Assembly: GCA_030145435.1 (NCBI GenBank)
Contig: JAQYVQ010000637.1
Span: 1-10,888 of the forward strand
Source: Syntrophobacteria bacterium
GTDB lineage: Bacteria; Desulfobacterota; DSWW01
DNA length: 10,888 nucleotides
Direction of reading: 5' to 3'
In this document: piece after piece, positions 4,822 through 10,881 of the stretch
Layout: the number at the start of each line of letters is the position of its first letter
How positions within the stretch are numbered: position 1 is the stretch's first letter
Notes under the pieces: model-generated
Told to the model about the DNA's origin: nothing
The model's input: the letters and a program-made list of their open reading frames with translations, nothing else
Databases searched by the model: none
Made by a program: the position numbers and the translations under genes

Positions 4822-5916
4822 ATGGCATCGCTCCCTTCCGGCACGAAGAGACCCTGGCTGTTTGAAGCCTTCCCCGCACTCGAGCAGGGCGTGCCCTGGA
4901 CTCCCCTCGTGGAGGCGCCCACGCCGGTTCAGGCCCTCGAGGGCCTCAGCACCCACCTGGGGAGCGAGGTGTGGATCAAGCGTGATGACAAGACCTCTTC
5001 CACGTATGGCGGAAACAAGCCGCGGAAGCTCGAGTTTCTGCTCGGCGATGCCCTTTCCCGGGGCTACAAGACGCTCGTGACGGGGGGGGGGATCGGGACG
5101 AATCACGGACTGGCGACTGCCGTCTTCGGCCGCAAGCTCGGGTTTCACGTTGTCCTTGGGCTGTTCGGGCAGCCGGTGACGGCCCACGTGCGCAAGAGTC
5201 TGCTCCTGTACCACGCATACGGGGCAGAGATGTTCTATATGAGTAATCTCCTGAGCGCCCTGTGGCGGTTCTACGTGGCCGAGCGGATTCGTCGGCGGGA
5301 CGCCTATTTCATCGCGGGCGGGGGCTCGAGTCCCGTGGGGGTTCTCGGGTACGTGGATGCGGGGTTGGAACTCGCCATGCAAGTGGAACGAAAGGAACTG
5401 CCCCTGCCCAAGGTGATCTACCTGGCCGTCGGCTCCAGCGGAACACTGGGCGGGTTGGTTCTCGGGCTGAGGTTGGCCGGGCTGAATACCCGGGTGGTGG
5501 GCATACAGGTTGCGCCACGCATCTTCGCCAACCCGAGAATCGCCCTTCGGCTCGCCCGCAAGGCACTAAAACTGATGCGACGCCATGACCACTCTGTGCC
5601 CGAGCTGGCGCTGACCCAGGCGGATATGCCCATGGAGGCGGCCTATTACGGGGAAGGCTACGGACATCCGACCGAAGGGGGGCGAAGGGCCCTGGCGCTG
5701 ATGGCCAGGACAGAGGGCATTGACCTGGATCTGACCTACACGGCCAAGACCCTGAGCGGGCTTTTGCACAAGGTGAGGAGCGAAGGGGTGAAGGGTCCGA
5801 CGCTCTTCTTGAACACATTCAATTCCGTGGATCTCTCCCCGATGGCGAATCGGGTGGAACCCGGTCTGTTGCCCGAAGAATTCCATCGATTTTTCAAGGG
5901 GAAGATGGTGGAGTGA
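4822..5916 (+). CDS. PLP-dependent D-cysteine desulfhydrase/ACC deaminase family enzyme
   Basis: A 364-residue cytoplasmic fold-type II pyridoxal-phosphate enzyme. Family members cleave D-cysteine to pyruvate, sulfide and ammonia, or deaminate ACC or related beta-substituted D-amino acids. The PLP lysine is Lys66 in GGNKPRKLEF (63-72), preceded by IKRDDKT. The phosphate loop is GSSGTLGGL. Late motifs are YYGEGYGHPTEGG (with the tyrosines expected near the active site) and FLNTFNSVD. The loop after the PLP lysine reads GGGIGTNH (88-95) where characterised relatives have GGxQSNH/Q, so the catalytic serine position is Thr93 and the Gln is Gly. The substrate may therefore differ. Start ATG 4822 has TAGGATGAG ending 6 nt before it. 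It is transcribed divergently from the HTH unit and ends 8 nt from the converging aminopeptidase gene. A run of ten G lies inside the gene. Confidence 0.87.
   Translation: MASLPSGTKRPWLFEAFPALEQGVPWTPLVEAPTPVQALEGLSTHLGSEVWIKRDDKTSSTYGGNKPRKLEFLLGDALSRGYKTLVTGGGIGTNHGLATAVFGRKLGFHVVLGLFGQPVTAHVRKSLLLYHAYGAEMFYMSNLLSALWRFYVAERIRRRDAYFIAGGGSSPVGVLGYVDAGLELAMQVERKELPLPKVIYLAVGSSGTLGGLVLGLRLAGLNTRVVGIQVAPRIFANPRIALRLARKALKLMRRHDHSVPELALTQADMPMEAAYYGEGYGHPTEGGRRALALMARTEGIDLDLTYTAKTLSGLLHKVRSEGVKGPTLFLNTFNSVDLSPMANRVEPGLLPEEFHRFFKGKMVE
5082..5091 (+). repeat. Homopolymeric run of ten G inside the PLP enzyme gene
   Basis: Ten consecutive G encode part of TGGG at residues 87-90, right at the active-site loop. 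Three GGG codons are used in a row. Such runs are prone to slippage; a change of one base would truncate the enzyme after about a quarter of its length. The frame is intact here. Confidence 0.95.
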
Positions 5917-5924
5917 GGCAAGGG

Positions 5925-7322
5925 TTAGCGGCCCAGACAAGCGGCCTCCACCTCCTCGACGGACTTCGCACACGACTCTGTGAGGATCTCCGGCTCATCC
6001 TCGGTCACCAGGACATCGTCCTCGATGCGTATGCCGATGCCCCTGTACGCCTCCGGGGCGTAATCCGCTTCGGATGAAATATACAGGCCCGGCTCGACGG
6101 TCAGGATCATGCCGGGTTCAAGTCGGCGCCACGCACCCGCCTCACGGTACCTTCCGACATCGTGGCAATCGAGCCCGAGCCAGTGCGAGGTATTGTGCAT
6201 GTAGTAATGGTGAAGCCCGATCTCCCCATCTTCGAGCCTCTCTTCCCGGGCATCCTCGTCGGGCGTTTCCGCGCTCTTCAGGCAGATGCGAGCGTGCCGT
6301 TCCGGGTCTCCATCGAGCAACCCCAGTTCCACCAGCCTCTCCGCAAGCAGATTGACAACAGAAGAATGAACGGAGTGGACCGTTTCTCCCTTTCGGACGC
6401 TCTTGATCCCGACCGACTGTGCCTCGAGGACGATCTCGTATACCCGGCGCTGGGTTTTGGTGAATCTTCCTGAAACAGGGAAGGTTCGGGAGATGTCCGA
6501 GGCATAATTGTCGAGCTCACAGCCGGCGTCGATCAGTACGAGGTCCCCTTGGTTCAGCCGGGCGCTGTTCTCCACATAATGGAGAACGCATGCGTTCGCT
6601 CCACCGGCCACGATCGTCTCGTACGCCATGGCCTGGGCCCCCCGGGACAGGCAGCAATGCTCGAGCTGGTTCTGCAGTTCCCGCTCGGTCATGCCGGGGG
6701 AACAGGCCTTCATGGCCAGCGTGTGAGCGTCCGCCGAGATGCGAGCGGCCCTTTGCATCCGATCGATTTCGTCCGCTTCCTTGATGATCCTCTTTTCATG
6801 GACCACGAGGGCTGCGTCGATCAGCTCGGTAGGGGCGCTCACGGCGCCTCTGCGTCCTTTGGTTCGCACCTGGTTGATCCACCCCATCATCCTCCTGTCC
6901 CATGACTCTTGCTTGCCAAAGGCGAAGAAGACCCGGTCCACGTTTGAGAGGATTTTGGGCATGGTGCTGTCCAGCTCGTTAAGGGGGTACGCCTCGTCGG
7001 CTCCGAAGACCTCCCTGGCCCCCGCGGGCCCGTGGCGCCGGCCCGTCCAAATTTCCTGCTTCGGGTCCCGGGGGCGGGTGAAGAGAACAAATTGTTCTGA
7101 TTCACCGTTTATCAGAACGGCCAGTGCATCCGGCTCCGGGAAGCCCGTGAGGTAATAGAAATCGCTGTCCTGTCGGAAGGGGAAGGTCGTGTCGTTACTC
7201 CGGATGAGTTCGCTTGCCGCCGGAAACACGGCCACTGCGGGCCCCAACCTCTCCATGATCTTCTTCCTGCGATCAGCAAAGACTTCTCTTGAGAATCCTT
7301 CCACGTTCGACTCCATTGTCAT
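5925..7322 (-). CDS. pepP: Xaa-Pro aminopeptidase (M24B, PepP type)
   Basis: A 465-residue cytoplasmic metallopeptidase that removes the N-terminal residue ahead of proline, using two Mn ions. The N-terminal half (to about 175) is the AMP_N domain, beginning FADRRKKIMERLG and including FRQDSDFYYLTGFPEP. The C-terminal half is the pita-bread fold. Metal ligands are visible as Asp265 (LIDAG), Asp276 (SDISRTFP), His380 (SHWLG), Glu410 (TVEPGLY) and Glu434 (IRIEDD). His376 and His387 match the extra active-site histidines of E. coli PepP. The Asp-His spacing is 104 residues against 83 in E. coli, so there is an insert of about 21 residues, charged and near 335-368. Both ATG at 7320-7322 and the next in-frame ATG at 7314-7316 are possible; neither has a good ribosome binding site. 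It starts 6 nt after the stop of the phosphoesterase gene, so translational coupling is likely. It converges on the PLP enzyme gene. Confidence 0.93.
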   Translation of the reverse strand: MTMESNVEGFSREVFADRRKKIMERLGPAVAVFPAASELIRSNDTTFPFRQDSDFYYLTGFPEPDALAVLINGESEQFVLFTRPRDPKQEIWTGRRHGPAGAREVFGADEAYPLNELDSTMPKILSNVDRVFFAFGKQESWDRRMMGWINQVRTKGRRGAVSAPTELIDAALVVHEKRIIKEADEIDRMQRAARISADAHTLAMKACSPGMTERELQNQLEHCCLSRGAQAMAYETIVAGGANACVLHYVENSARLNQGDLVLIDAGCELDNYASDISRTFPVSGRFTKTQRRVYEIVLEAQSVGIKSVRKGETVHSVHSSVVNLLAERLVELGLLDGDPERHARICLKSAETPDEDAREERLEDGEIGLHHYYMHNTSHWLGLDCHDVGRYREAGAWRRLEPGMILTVEPGLYISSEADYAPEAYRGIGIRIEDDVLVTEDEPEILTESCAKSVEEVEAACLGR

Positions 7323-7328
7323 TTACGT

Positions 7329-8075
7329 TTAAGGCAGTTGGATGAATTCCTGGCGTGTATCCGTGATTCGGAAGGCGCAAGGGCTGTCCGCCCAAGACCC
7401 AAGGTTCACGGAACGGACCTTCCTCCCGCCAATCTCGAATTCGTGTTCGTCACGTACGTGCACGTGGCCGGTGATGATCAGGTCGAAGGGTTCCTCATGA
7501 ATTGCCCTCTCCGCATGAGAGCGGACCGTTGTTCGTGCACGCTCATCCGAGATCGTCTTGTGCTGGCTCGTGTACCGTCGGCTCGTGCGGCTGGCGACCC
7601 TGCCGATTCGGGCCAGGAGGCCTCCCGGCAATCGACTGCCTGCATATTCAATGACCGGTGTGCGAAGAAGCCAGCGAAGAAAGCGGTAGCCCCGGTCGGC
7701 CGGATCCAGCAGATCTCCGTGTTCTACCCGAACCCTGAGATTCCCCAGTTGAAACAGGCATGCTCGGTCGTGCACCCGAACGTCCAGGTGATTTTGCCAG
7801 AAATCCCGGAGATACAGGTCGTGGTTGCCCTCAAAATAGTGAACCTCCACTCCGCCGGTAACGATCCTGCGCAGGTGGTCCACGATCGGAGAAAACTTCC
7901 GGATGAAGTATTCGTGGCCGCCGAGCCAGAAATCGAAGATGTCGCCAACGAGGAACAGGTGGGTCGCCTGGATCCGGGACCCCATGTCCTCGAGAAGACC
8001 GAGCAGGACATGAGCTTCCGGTTGATCGAGGTTCTTCAGATGGATGTCTGAGAGGAAATAGGCTTCCGTAGTCAT
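7329..8075 (-). CDS. LpxH-like calcineurin-fold metallophosphoesterase (UDP-2,3-diacylglucosamine diphosphatase family)
   Basis: A 248-residue metallophosphoesterase. The best guess is the lipid A step that hydrolyses UDP-2,3-diacylglucosamine at the inner face of the membrane. Metal-binding blocks occur in order: SDIHL (Asp10, His12), GDIFDFW (Asp45), EGNHD (Asn84, His85), EHGDLLD (His119), ITGHVHV (His204, His206), then SVNLGSW. Length is close to LpxH (about 240). A difference is GNHD where classical LpxH has GNRD, so it belongs to the wider LpxH-like group and the lipid A role is an inference. A basic, Arg-rich middle (145-190) could contact membrane or lipid substrate. The ATG at 8073-8075 is the only sensible start (MTTEAYFLSDIHL), with a weak GGAAG very close upstream. 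It is the first gene of a two-gene unit with the aminopeptidase, with no obvious shared pathway. Confidence 0.82.
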   Translation of the reverse strand: MTTEAYFLSDIHLKNLDQPEAHVLLGLLEDMGSRIQATHLFLVGDIFDFWLGGHEYFIRKFSPIVDHLRRIVTGGVEVHYFEGNHDLYLRDFWQNHLDVRVHDRACLFQLGNLRVRVEHGDLLDPADRGYRFLRWLLRTPVIEYAGSRLPGGLLARIGRVASRTSRRYTSQHKTISDERARTTVRSHAERAIHEEPFDLIITGHVHVRDEHEFEIGGRKVRSVNLGSWADSPCAFRITDTRQEFIQLP

Positions 8076-8126
8076 GTCTTCCAGTCGTCGCTGACCATTT
8101 CAAAGAGAAAGGGATCTCTCGAGGCC

Positions 8127-8155
8127 CTTATAACATGCCCGAAAAGGCATTGGAA
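8127..8155 (-). promoter_or_regulatory. Weak sigma-70 promoter candidate for the phosphoesterase/aminopeptidase unit
   Basis: On the minus strand TTCCAA (8150-8155) and TATAAG (8127-8132) are 17 nt apart, with 3/6 and 5/6 matches. The spacer holds an inverted repeat, ATGCC-6 nt-GGCAT (8135-8150), a possible operator. It lies about 50 nt upstream of the phosphoesterase start. Confidence 0.35.
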
Positions 8156-8208
8156 ATCTCTCCGGAGCCCAAGCAAAGCGAGACGGGGACATGGCATAGC
8201 CTTTCTTC

Positions 8209-8237
8209 TTGCATACACACGGGTTAAGAGATAAAGT
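8209..8237 (+). promoter_or_regulatory. Weak sigma-70 promoter candidate for the small membrane protein/DUF3783 unit
   Basis: TTGCAT (8209-8214) and TAAAGT (8232-8237) are separated by 17 nt, with 3/6 and 4/6 matches, about 55 nt ahead of the ATG at 8292. Position is better evidence than sequence here. Confidence 0.3.
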
Positions 8238-8291
8238 CTACCTTAGGGGCGGTTGGAGGCGGCAGACAGGTTTCCCATGCGCGGGGTAGCC

Positions 8292-8585
8292 ATGAAGAAG
8301 GGAATCTTCCTGACCATAGTCTTCCTGTTCCTGGCGCAAGGCGTGTTCACGGGCGGCTGGGACACGGGACCGATCGGGTCCCGGGAGGCGGCCGCGACCC
8401 CTGCCTTCAACGTGAAGCCGATTCACCCCTTGCCGGAGTTTGATGGCCCGGCAGACCTCCAGCCCCGCAGGACGGCCCGGCAAGAGGGGTCCCCCCCCAG
8501 CAGGCTCAAGATCAGCTTTCCCGTAGGCTTGCTGGCCACACTGCTGTTCTTTCTGATGTGGAAATTCCTGCAGAGCCAAGAATAG
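8292..8585 (+). CDS. Small membrane protein with N-terminal signal/anchor and C-terminal helix, unknown function
   Basis: A 97-residue protein of no family I recognise. It begins MKKGIFLTIVFLFLAQGVF, a signal peptide or signal anchor. Next come about 50 polar, Pro-rich residues (PAFNVKPIHPLPEFDGPAD, then RRTARQEGSPPSR). It ends with a second hydrophobic segment, ISFPVGLLATLLFFLMWKFL (74-93), and four polar residues. The likely topology is a hairpin with the loop outside, or a cleaved tail-anchored periplasmic domain. ATG 8292 is chosen because it opens the MKK signal. An ATG at 8277 and a TTG at 8253 are in frame; AGG before 8277 makes that start possible. It is followed 12 nt later by the DUF3783-like gene and is probably in one operon with it. 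A run of eight C (8491-8498) lies in the loop region. Confidence 0.72.
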   Translation: MKKGIFLTIVFLFLAQGVFTGGWDTGPIGSREAAATPAFNVKPIHPLPEFDGPADLQPRRTARQEGSPPSRLKISFPVGLLATLLFFLMWKFLQSQE

Positions 8586-8597
8586 CGATCAGGGATC

Positions 8598-9020
8598 ATG
8601 AGCCAGGGAGAGTTCAAGAAGATCGACCAGGACGAAGGGGCCCCGTTGGGGCCTCTTGCGCTTTTGCTGTGCGGCTTTTCGCTTAAGGAGTCCCGAACCG
8701 TTTCTTCCTTCCTGGGTACGATTGCCGCCTCGGAGCATCGGGTGGTTCTGTGCACCGAGCCGATGCTCGTGCAGTCCCTCGGGGAGGCCCTGACCACGAC
8801 CGAAGAATCCCCACCCGTGCCGTCCGACAAGCTCCCCCGGGCCATGGTCCTCTCCGGAATGACCGGCGCCCAGGTCCGTGTCTTCCTGGATCAATACGCT
8901 TCCACCCAGCTTCCCCGACCGATCTTCGCTACCGTCACGCCCAGCAACTTGAACTTCACGGTGCGGGACCTCCTGATCGAGTTGCTGCAAGAGCATCGTG
9001 CGATGTCAGAGAGGAAATAG
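8598..9020 (+). CDS. DUF3783-like protein with an internal duplication
   Basis: A 140-residue soluble protein. The C-terminal half looks like DUF3783: MVLSGMTGAQVRVFLDQY, then PRPIFATVTPSNLNFTVRDLL and IELLQEH, ending near residue 133. The family has no known function to my knowledge. The N-terminal half (21-65) appears to be a degenerate copy of the same unit: ALLLCGFSLKESRTVSSFL aligns with AMVLSGMTGAQVRVFLDQY, and RVVLCTEPMLVQSLGEAL aligns with PIFATVTPSNLNFTVRDLL, about 61 residues apart. A linker of Thr, Glu and Pro separates them. ATG 8598 has AGGGA only 2 nt upstream, so initiation may be weak or coupled to the preceding gene 12 nt away. Its stop codon abuts the large palindrome. The DUF3783 call is from memory of the family pattern. 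Confidence 0.7.
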   Translation: MSQGEFKKIDQDEGAPLGPLALLLCGFSLKESRTVSSFLGTIAASEHRVVLCTEPMLVQSLGEALTTTEESPPVPSDKLPRAMVLSGMTGAQVRVFLDQYASTQLPRPIFATVTPSNLNFTVRDLLIELLQEHRAMSERK

Positions 9021-9129
9021 TGGCTTTTAGCAGTTAGCTTTTAGCTGTTAGCTCCCAATCACCTCCCCCAACTGCATCCAAAATGGGGGCGGGGTGGGCT
9101 AATAGCTAAAGGCTAATAGCTGATGGCCA
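9021..9129. repeat. 109-bp imperfect palindrome of TTAGC-type units between convergent genes
   Basis: The left arm (9021-9056) is TGGCTTTTAGCAGTTAGC and onward. The right arm (9096-9129), reversed and complemented, reads TGGCCATCAGCTATTAGC and onward. The arms match in most positions, each containing three or more spaced TTAGC/TAGCT heptad-like units. The centre carries a further stem, CCCCCA (9065-9070) with TGGGGG (9084-9089). It begins immediately after the TAG of the DUF3783-like gene and lies between two converging units, so it could act as a bidirectional transcription end. It also has the look of a dispersed REP-like or miniature element. Confidence 0.75.
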
Positions 9130-9134
9130 AAAAC

Positions 9135-9164
9135 CGGGCACGGACACGCACACGGGCACGGGCA
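9135..9164. repeat. Degenerate hexamer tandem repeat, five units of CGGGCA type
   Basis: CGGGCA, CGGACA, CGCACA, CGGGCA, CGGGCA in register, followed by a near-palindromic TGCCCCCGGGCA. The track ends just before the stop of the DUF1847 gene at 9181. It is next to the large palindrome and the two probably belong to one repeat cluster. Confidence 0.7.
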
Positions 9165-9180
9165 TGCCCCCGGGCAGCAA

Positions 9181-9846
9181 TCATCCGTCCGGCTGGCTTT
9201 CCTTCTTGGGGCGCTTTATGTTCAAACGGGTGTAGATGTGACGTGCCGTGTAGAGCGCTCCGAGAGGGTTGTGTGCCAGGACCCGGTCCTTGACCGCCAG
9301 GACCGTGACCGGGGCCTTGGAGTGCTTGATGAACAGTGTGTCGTCTCCCACGCAGAGGCCCAGGATGATGTTCAGTTCCGAGCCTTCGCCATCCAGGATC
9401 GCGGCCTGGCCGATCGGGTTGCACATGGGCTGGCGCATGCCGGACAAGACTTTTTCCTCTTCGGGCAGGGCAACGTCCTCTGAACATAGCGCCCCGGACA
9501 TGCAACAGGCGGAGGAAACCTCGAACCCTTCATTGAGAAGGATGTTGGTGAACATCTCCGCCTCCTGCGACAGGCCCACGCAGAAGGCGAGACCGACTCG
9601 TTTGCACCCCCGGAGCTTCGCGTAGAGCACCGTCTCCTCCACCCGGGTCAGCTTCCCATACTCCTTCCACGTTCTGGCAACGTCCTGTGCCATTCGCTGG
9701 TTTTCAGTCTCTTCGAGCTTGTGTTTGGCCTCTTCCAGCACCTCGGTGCGTGTCAGGGTCGGACAGAACGCCGGGGCCTTGCTCAGATCACCGTGGAAGC
9801 AGCCCTTGTTAGGGCAGTAACTACACTGGATCTCCGGATTCTTCAT
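9181..9846 (-). CDS. DUF1847 cysteine-rich, probable metal-binding protein
   Basis: A 221-residue protein with eleven cysteines, matching the DUF1847 pattern. The N-terminus is C-x2-C-x4-C (Cys8, 11, 16) plus Cys28 in FCPT, a likely metal or cluster site. Then come YGKLTRVEETVLYAKLRG, RVGLAFCVGLSQEAEMF (Cys89), EGFEVSSACC (Cys114, 115), CNPIGQAAIL (Cys142), LNIILGLCVGDDTLF (Cys165) and VKDRVLAHNPLGALY near the end. The family occurs in anaerobes and its biochemical role is unknown to me. The middle looks like an alpha/beta domain. ATG 9844-9846 has AGAGGAGA 7 nt upstream, the best ribosome binding site in the window, even though it lies inside the 3' end of the transporter gene, which overlaps by 26 nt. 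The two are therefore translated from one message. It could be a redox or metal sensor/carrier; that is inference. Confidence 0.88.
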   Translation of the reverse strand: MKNPEIQCSYCPNKGCFHGDLSKAPAFCPTLTRTEVLEEAKHKLEETENQRMAQDVARTWKEYGKLTRVEETVLYAKLRGCKRVGLAFCVGLSQEAEMFTNILLNEGFEVSSACCMSGALCSEDVALPEEEKVLSGMRQPMCNPIGQAAILDGEGSELNIILGLCVGDDTLFIKHSKAPVTVLAVKDRVLAHNPLGALYTARHIYTRLNIKRPKKESQPDG

Positions 9847-10816
9847 GACGAGTCTCCTCTCGGCTTGTGTTGGGATTCAAGGGTGGAATGTCCTTTGTGG
9901 ACTGTGCGAGCGCGATGGTCATGGACCCGGCCACGACCAGGGTCGCGCCCACACCGGAGAGAACATTGAGTGGTTCGGAAGCCACGACTTCGGGCCACAG
10001 GGCCGAGCCGATGCGGATCATCAGCAGGGTGGCAATCGGGGTCAACGACAGGACGGCATTGACTCGCGAGGCCTCCCAATGGGCCAGGGCCTCGGAGAAC
10101 GCTCCGTATGCGATCAGGGTGTTGAAGGCGGCGAAGACGAGCAGCCAGAAGCGAAGGGTGCCCAGATCCAGGACCGTTTGTGGCGATGCGACCGGAAAGA
10201 GGAGAATTGTGCTTCCGGAATAGACGACCCACATGACGGCTGCGGACGACATCACGCTCAGAAGCTGCTTTTGTGCGAGGGCATAGATCGCCCAGGCGAC
10301 GGCGGCCAGGAAAATGAGGATCATCCCGAGCGAGTAGTCGCCGGTCTCTAAAAGAATCTCTCCAAGCCTGTCATTGAAAAAGAGCGCCATGCCGGACGCA
10401 AGAACGAAGAGGCCGAACCATTGTGCCTTCACGAAGCGTTCCCGGAAGACGACCAGGGCGCCCATCATCGCCATGGCCGGGGCAAGTTGGATGAGCACCT
10501 GCGCCGAACCGGCCGAGGTGTGGGAAAGGCCGAGGATGTAGAGGACGTAATTTCCGCCCAGGCCCAGGGTAACGACGGCCAGCAGGATCAACACAATCGA
10601 GCACTGTCCCCGTAGTCTCGGAAGACCTCTGCGTAGCGCCAGATAGGAACCGAGCAGGACGGCGGACGCCATGAACCGGTACCAGGTGATCGTGTAGCCG
10701 TCCATCGCTTCCAGGGTGATCTGCAGGGCGATGGGCAGAAGGCCCCACATGAACACAGTGAGGAGTGAGAGGCCAAGACCCAGCCTCCACCGTCCGGAGG
10801 GATGATGCATTCGCAT
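9821..10816 (-). CDS. EamA/DMT-superfamily membrane transporter
   Basis: A 331-residue inner-membrane protein with about ten predicted helices in two EamA repeats (roughly 12-145 and 160-305). It belongs to the drug/metabolite transporter superfamily, whose members often export amino acids or other small metabolites. Typical features are TVFMWGLLPIALQ in helix 1, TWYRFMASAVLL in helix 2, LSHTSAGSAQVLIQLAPAMAMM, and in the second repeat AFNTLIAYGAFSEALAHWEAS and VNAVLSLTPIATLL. A polar tail of about 25 residues (from KDIPPLNP) follows the last helix and is longer than usual. ATG at 10814-10816 is used; a second ATG two codons later (10808-10810) is equally possible, and neither has a strong ribosome binding site. 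Its 3' end overlaps the DUF1847 gene by 26 nt, implying translational coupling and perhaps a shared substrate or stress. The substrate is unknown. Confidence 0.9.
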   Translation of the reverse strand: MRMHHPSGRWRLGLGLSLLTVFMWGLLPIALQITLEAMDGYTITWYRFMASAVLLGSYLALRRGLPRLRGQCSIVLILLAVVTLGLGGNYVLYILGLSHTSAGSAQVLIQLAPAMAMMGALVVFRERFVKAQWFGLFVLASGMALFFNDRLGEILLETGDYSLGMILIFLAAVAWAIYALAQKQLLSVMSSAAVMWVVYSGSTILLFPVASPQTVLDLGTLRFWLLVFAAFNTLIAYGAFSEALAHWEASRVNAVLSLTPIATLLMIRIGSALWPEVVASEPLNVLSGVGATLVVAGSMTIALAQSTKDIPPLNPNTSREETRHEESGDPV

Positions 10817-10852
10817 GAGGGACTCTCGAGAGGATGTGTGCCTGGGAGGAAG

Positions 10853-10881
10853 AGTATAGGGGCGCCCGGAATCCCGGTCAA
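10853..10881 (-). promoter_or_regulatory. Near-consensus sigma-70 promoter for the transporter/DUF1847 unit
   Basis: On the minus strand TTGACC (10876-10881) and TATACT (10853-10858) are 17 nt apart, each 5/6 to consensus. The start point would be near 10846, about 30 nt before the ATG at 10816. A 10-bp palindrome, CTCTCGAGAG (10823-10832), lies in the short leader. Confidence 0.72.

Noticed and set aside
8253..8291. TTG start at 8253 for the small membrane protein
   Set aside because: It would put 13 charged residues ahead of a clear MKK signal segment; ATG 8292 is more natural.
9021..9129. CRISPR-like repeats
   Set aside because: The TTAGC units are short, degenerate and arranged as inverted arms; there are no uniform repeats with unique spacers and no cas genes.
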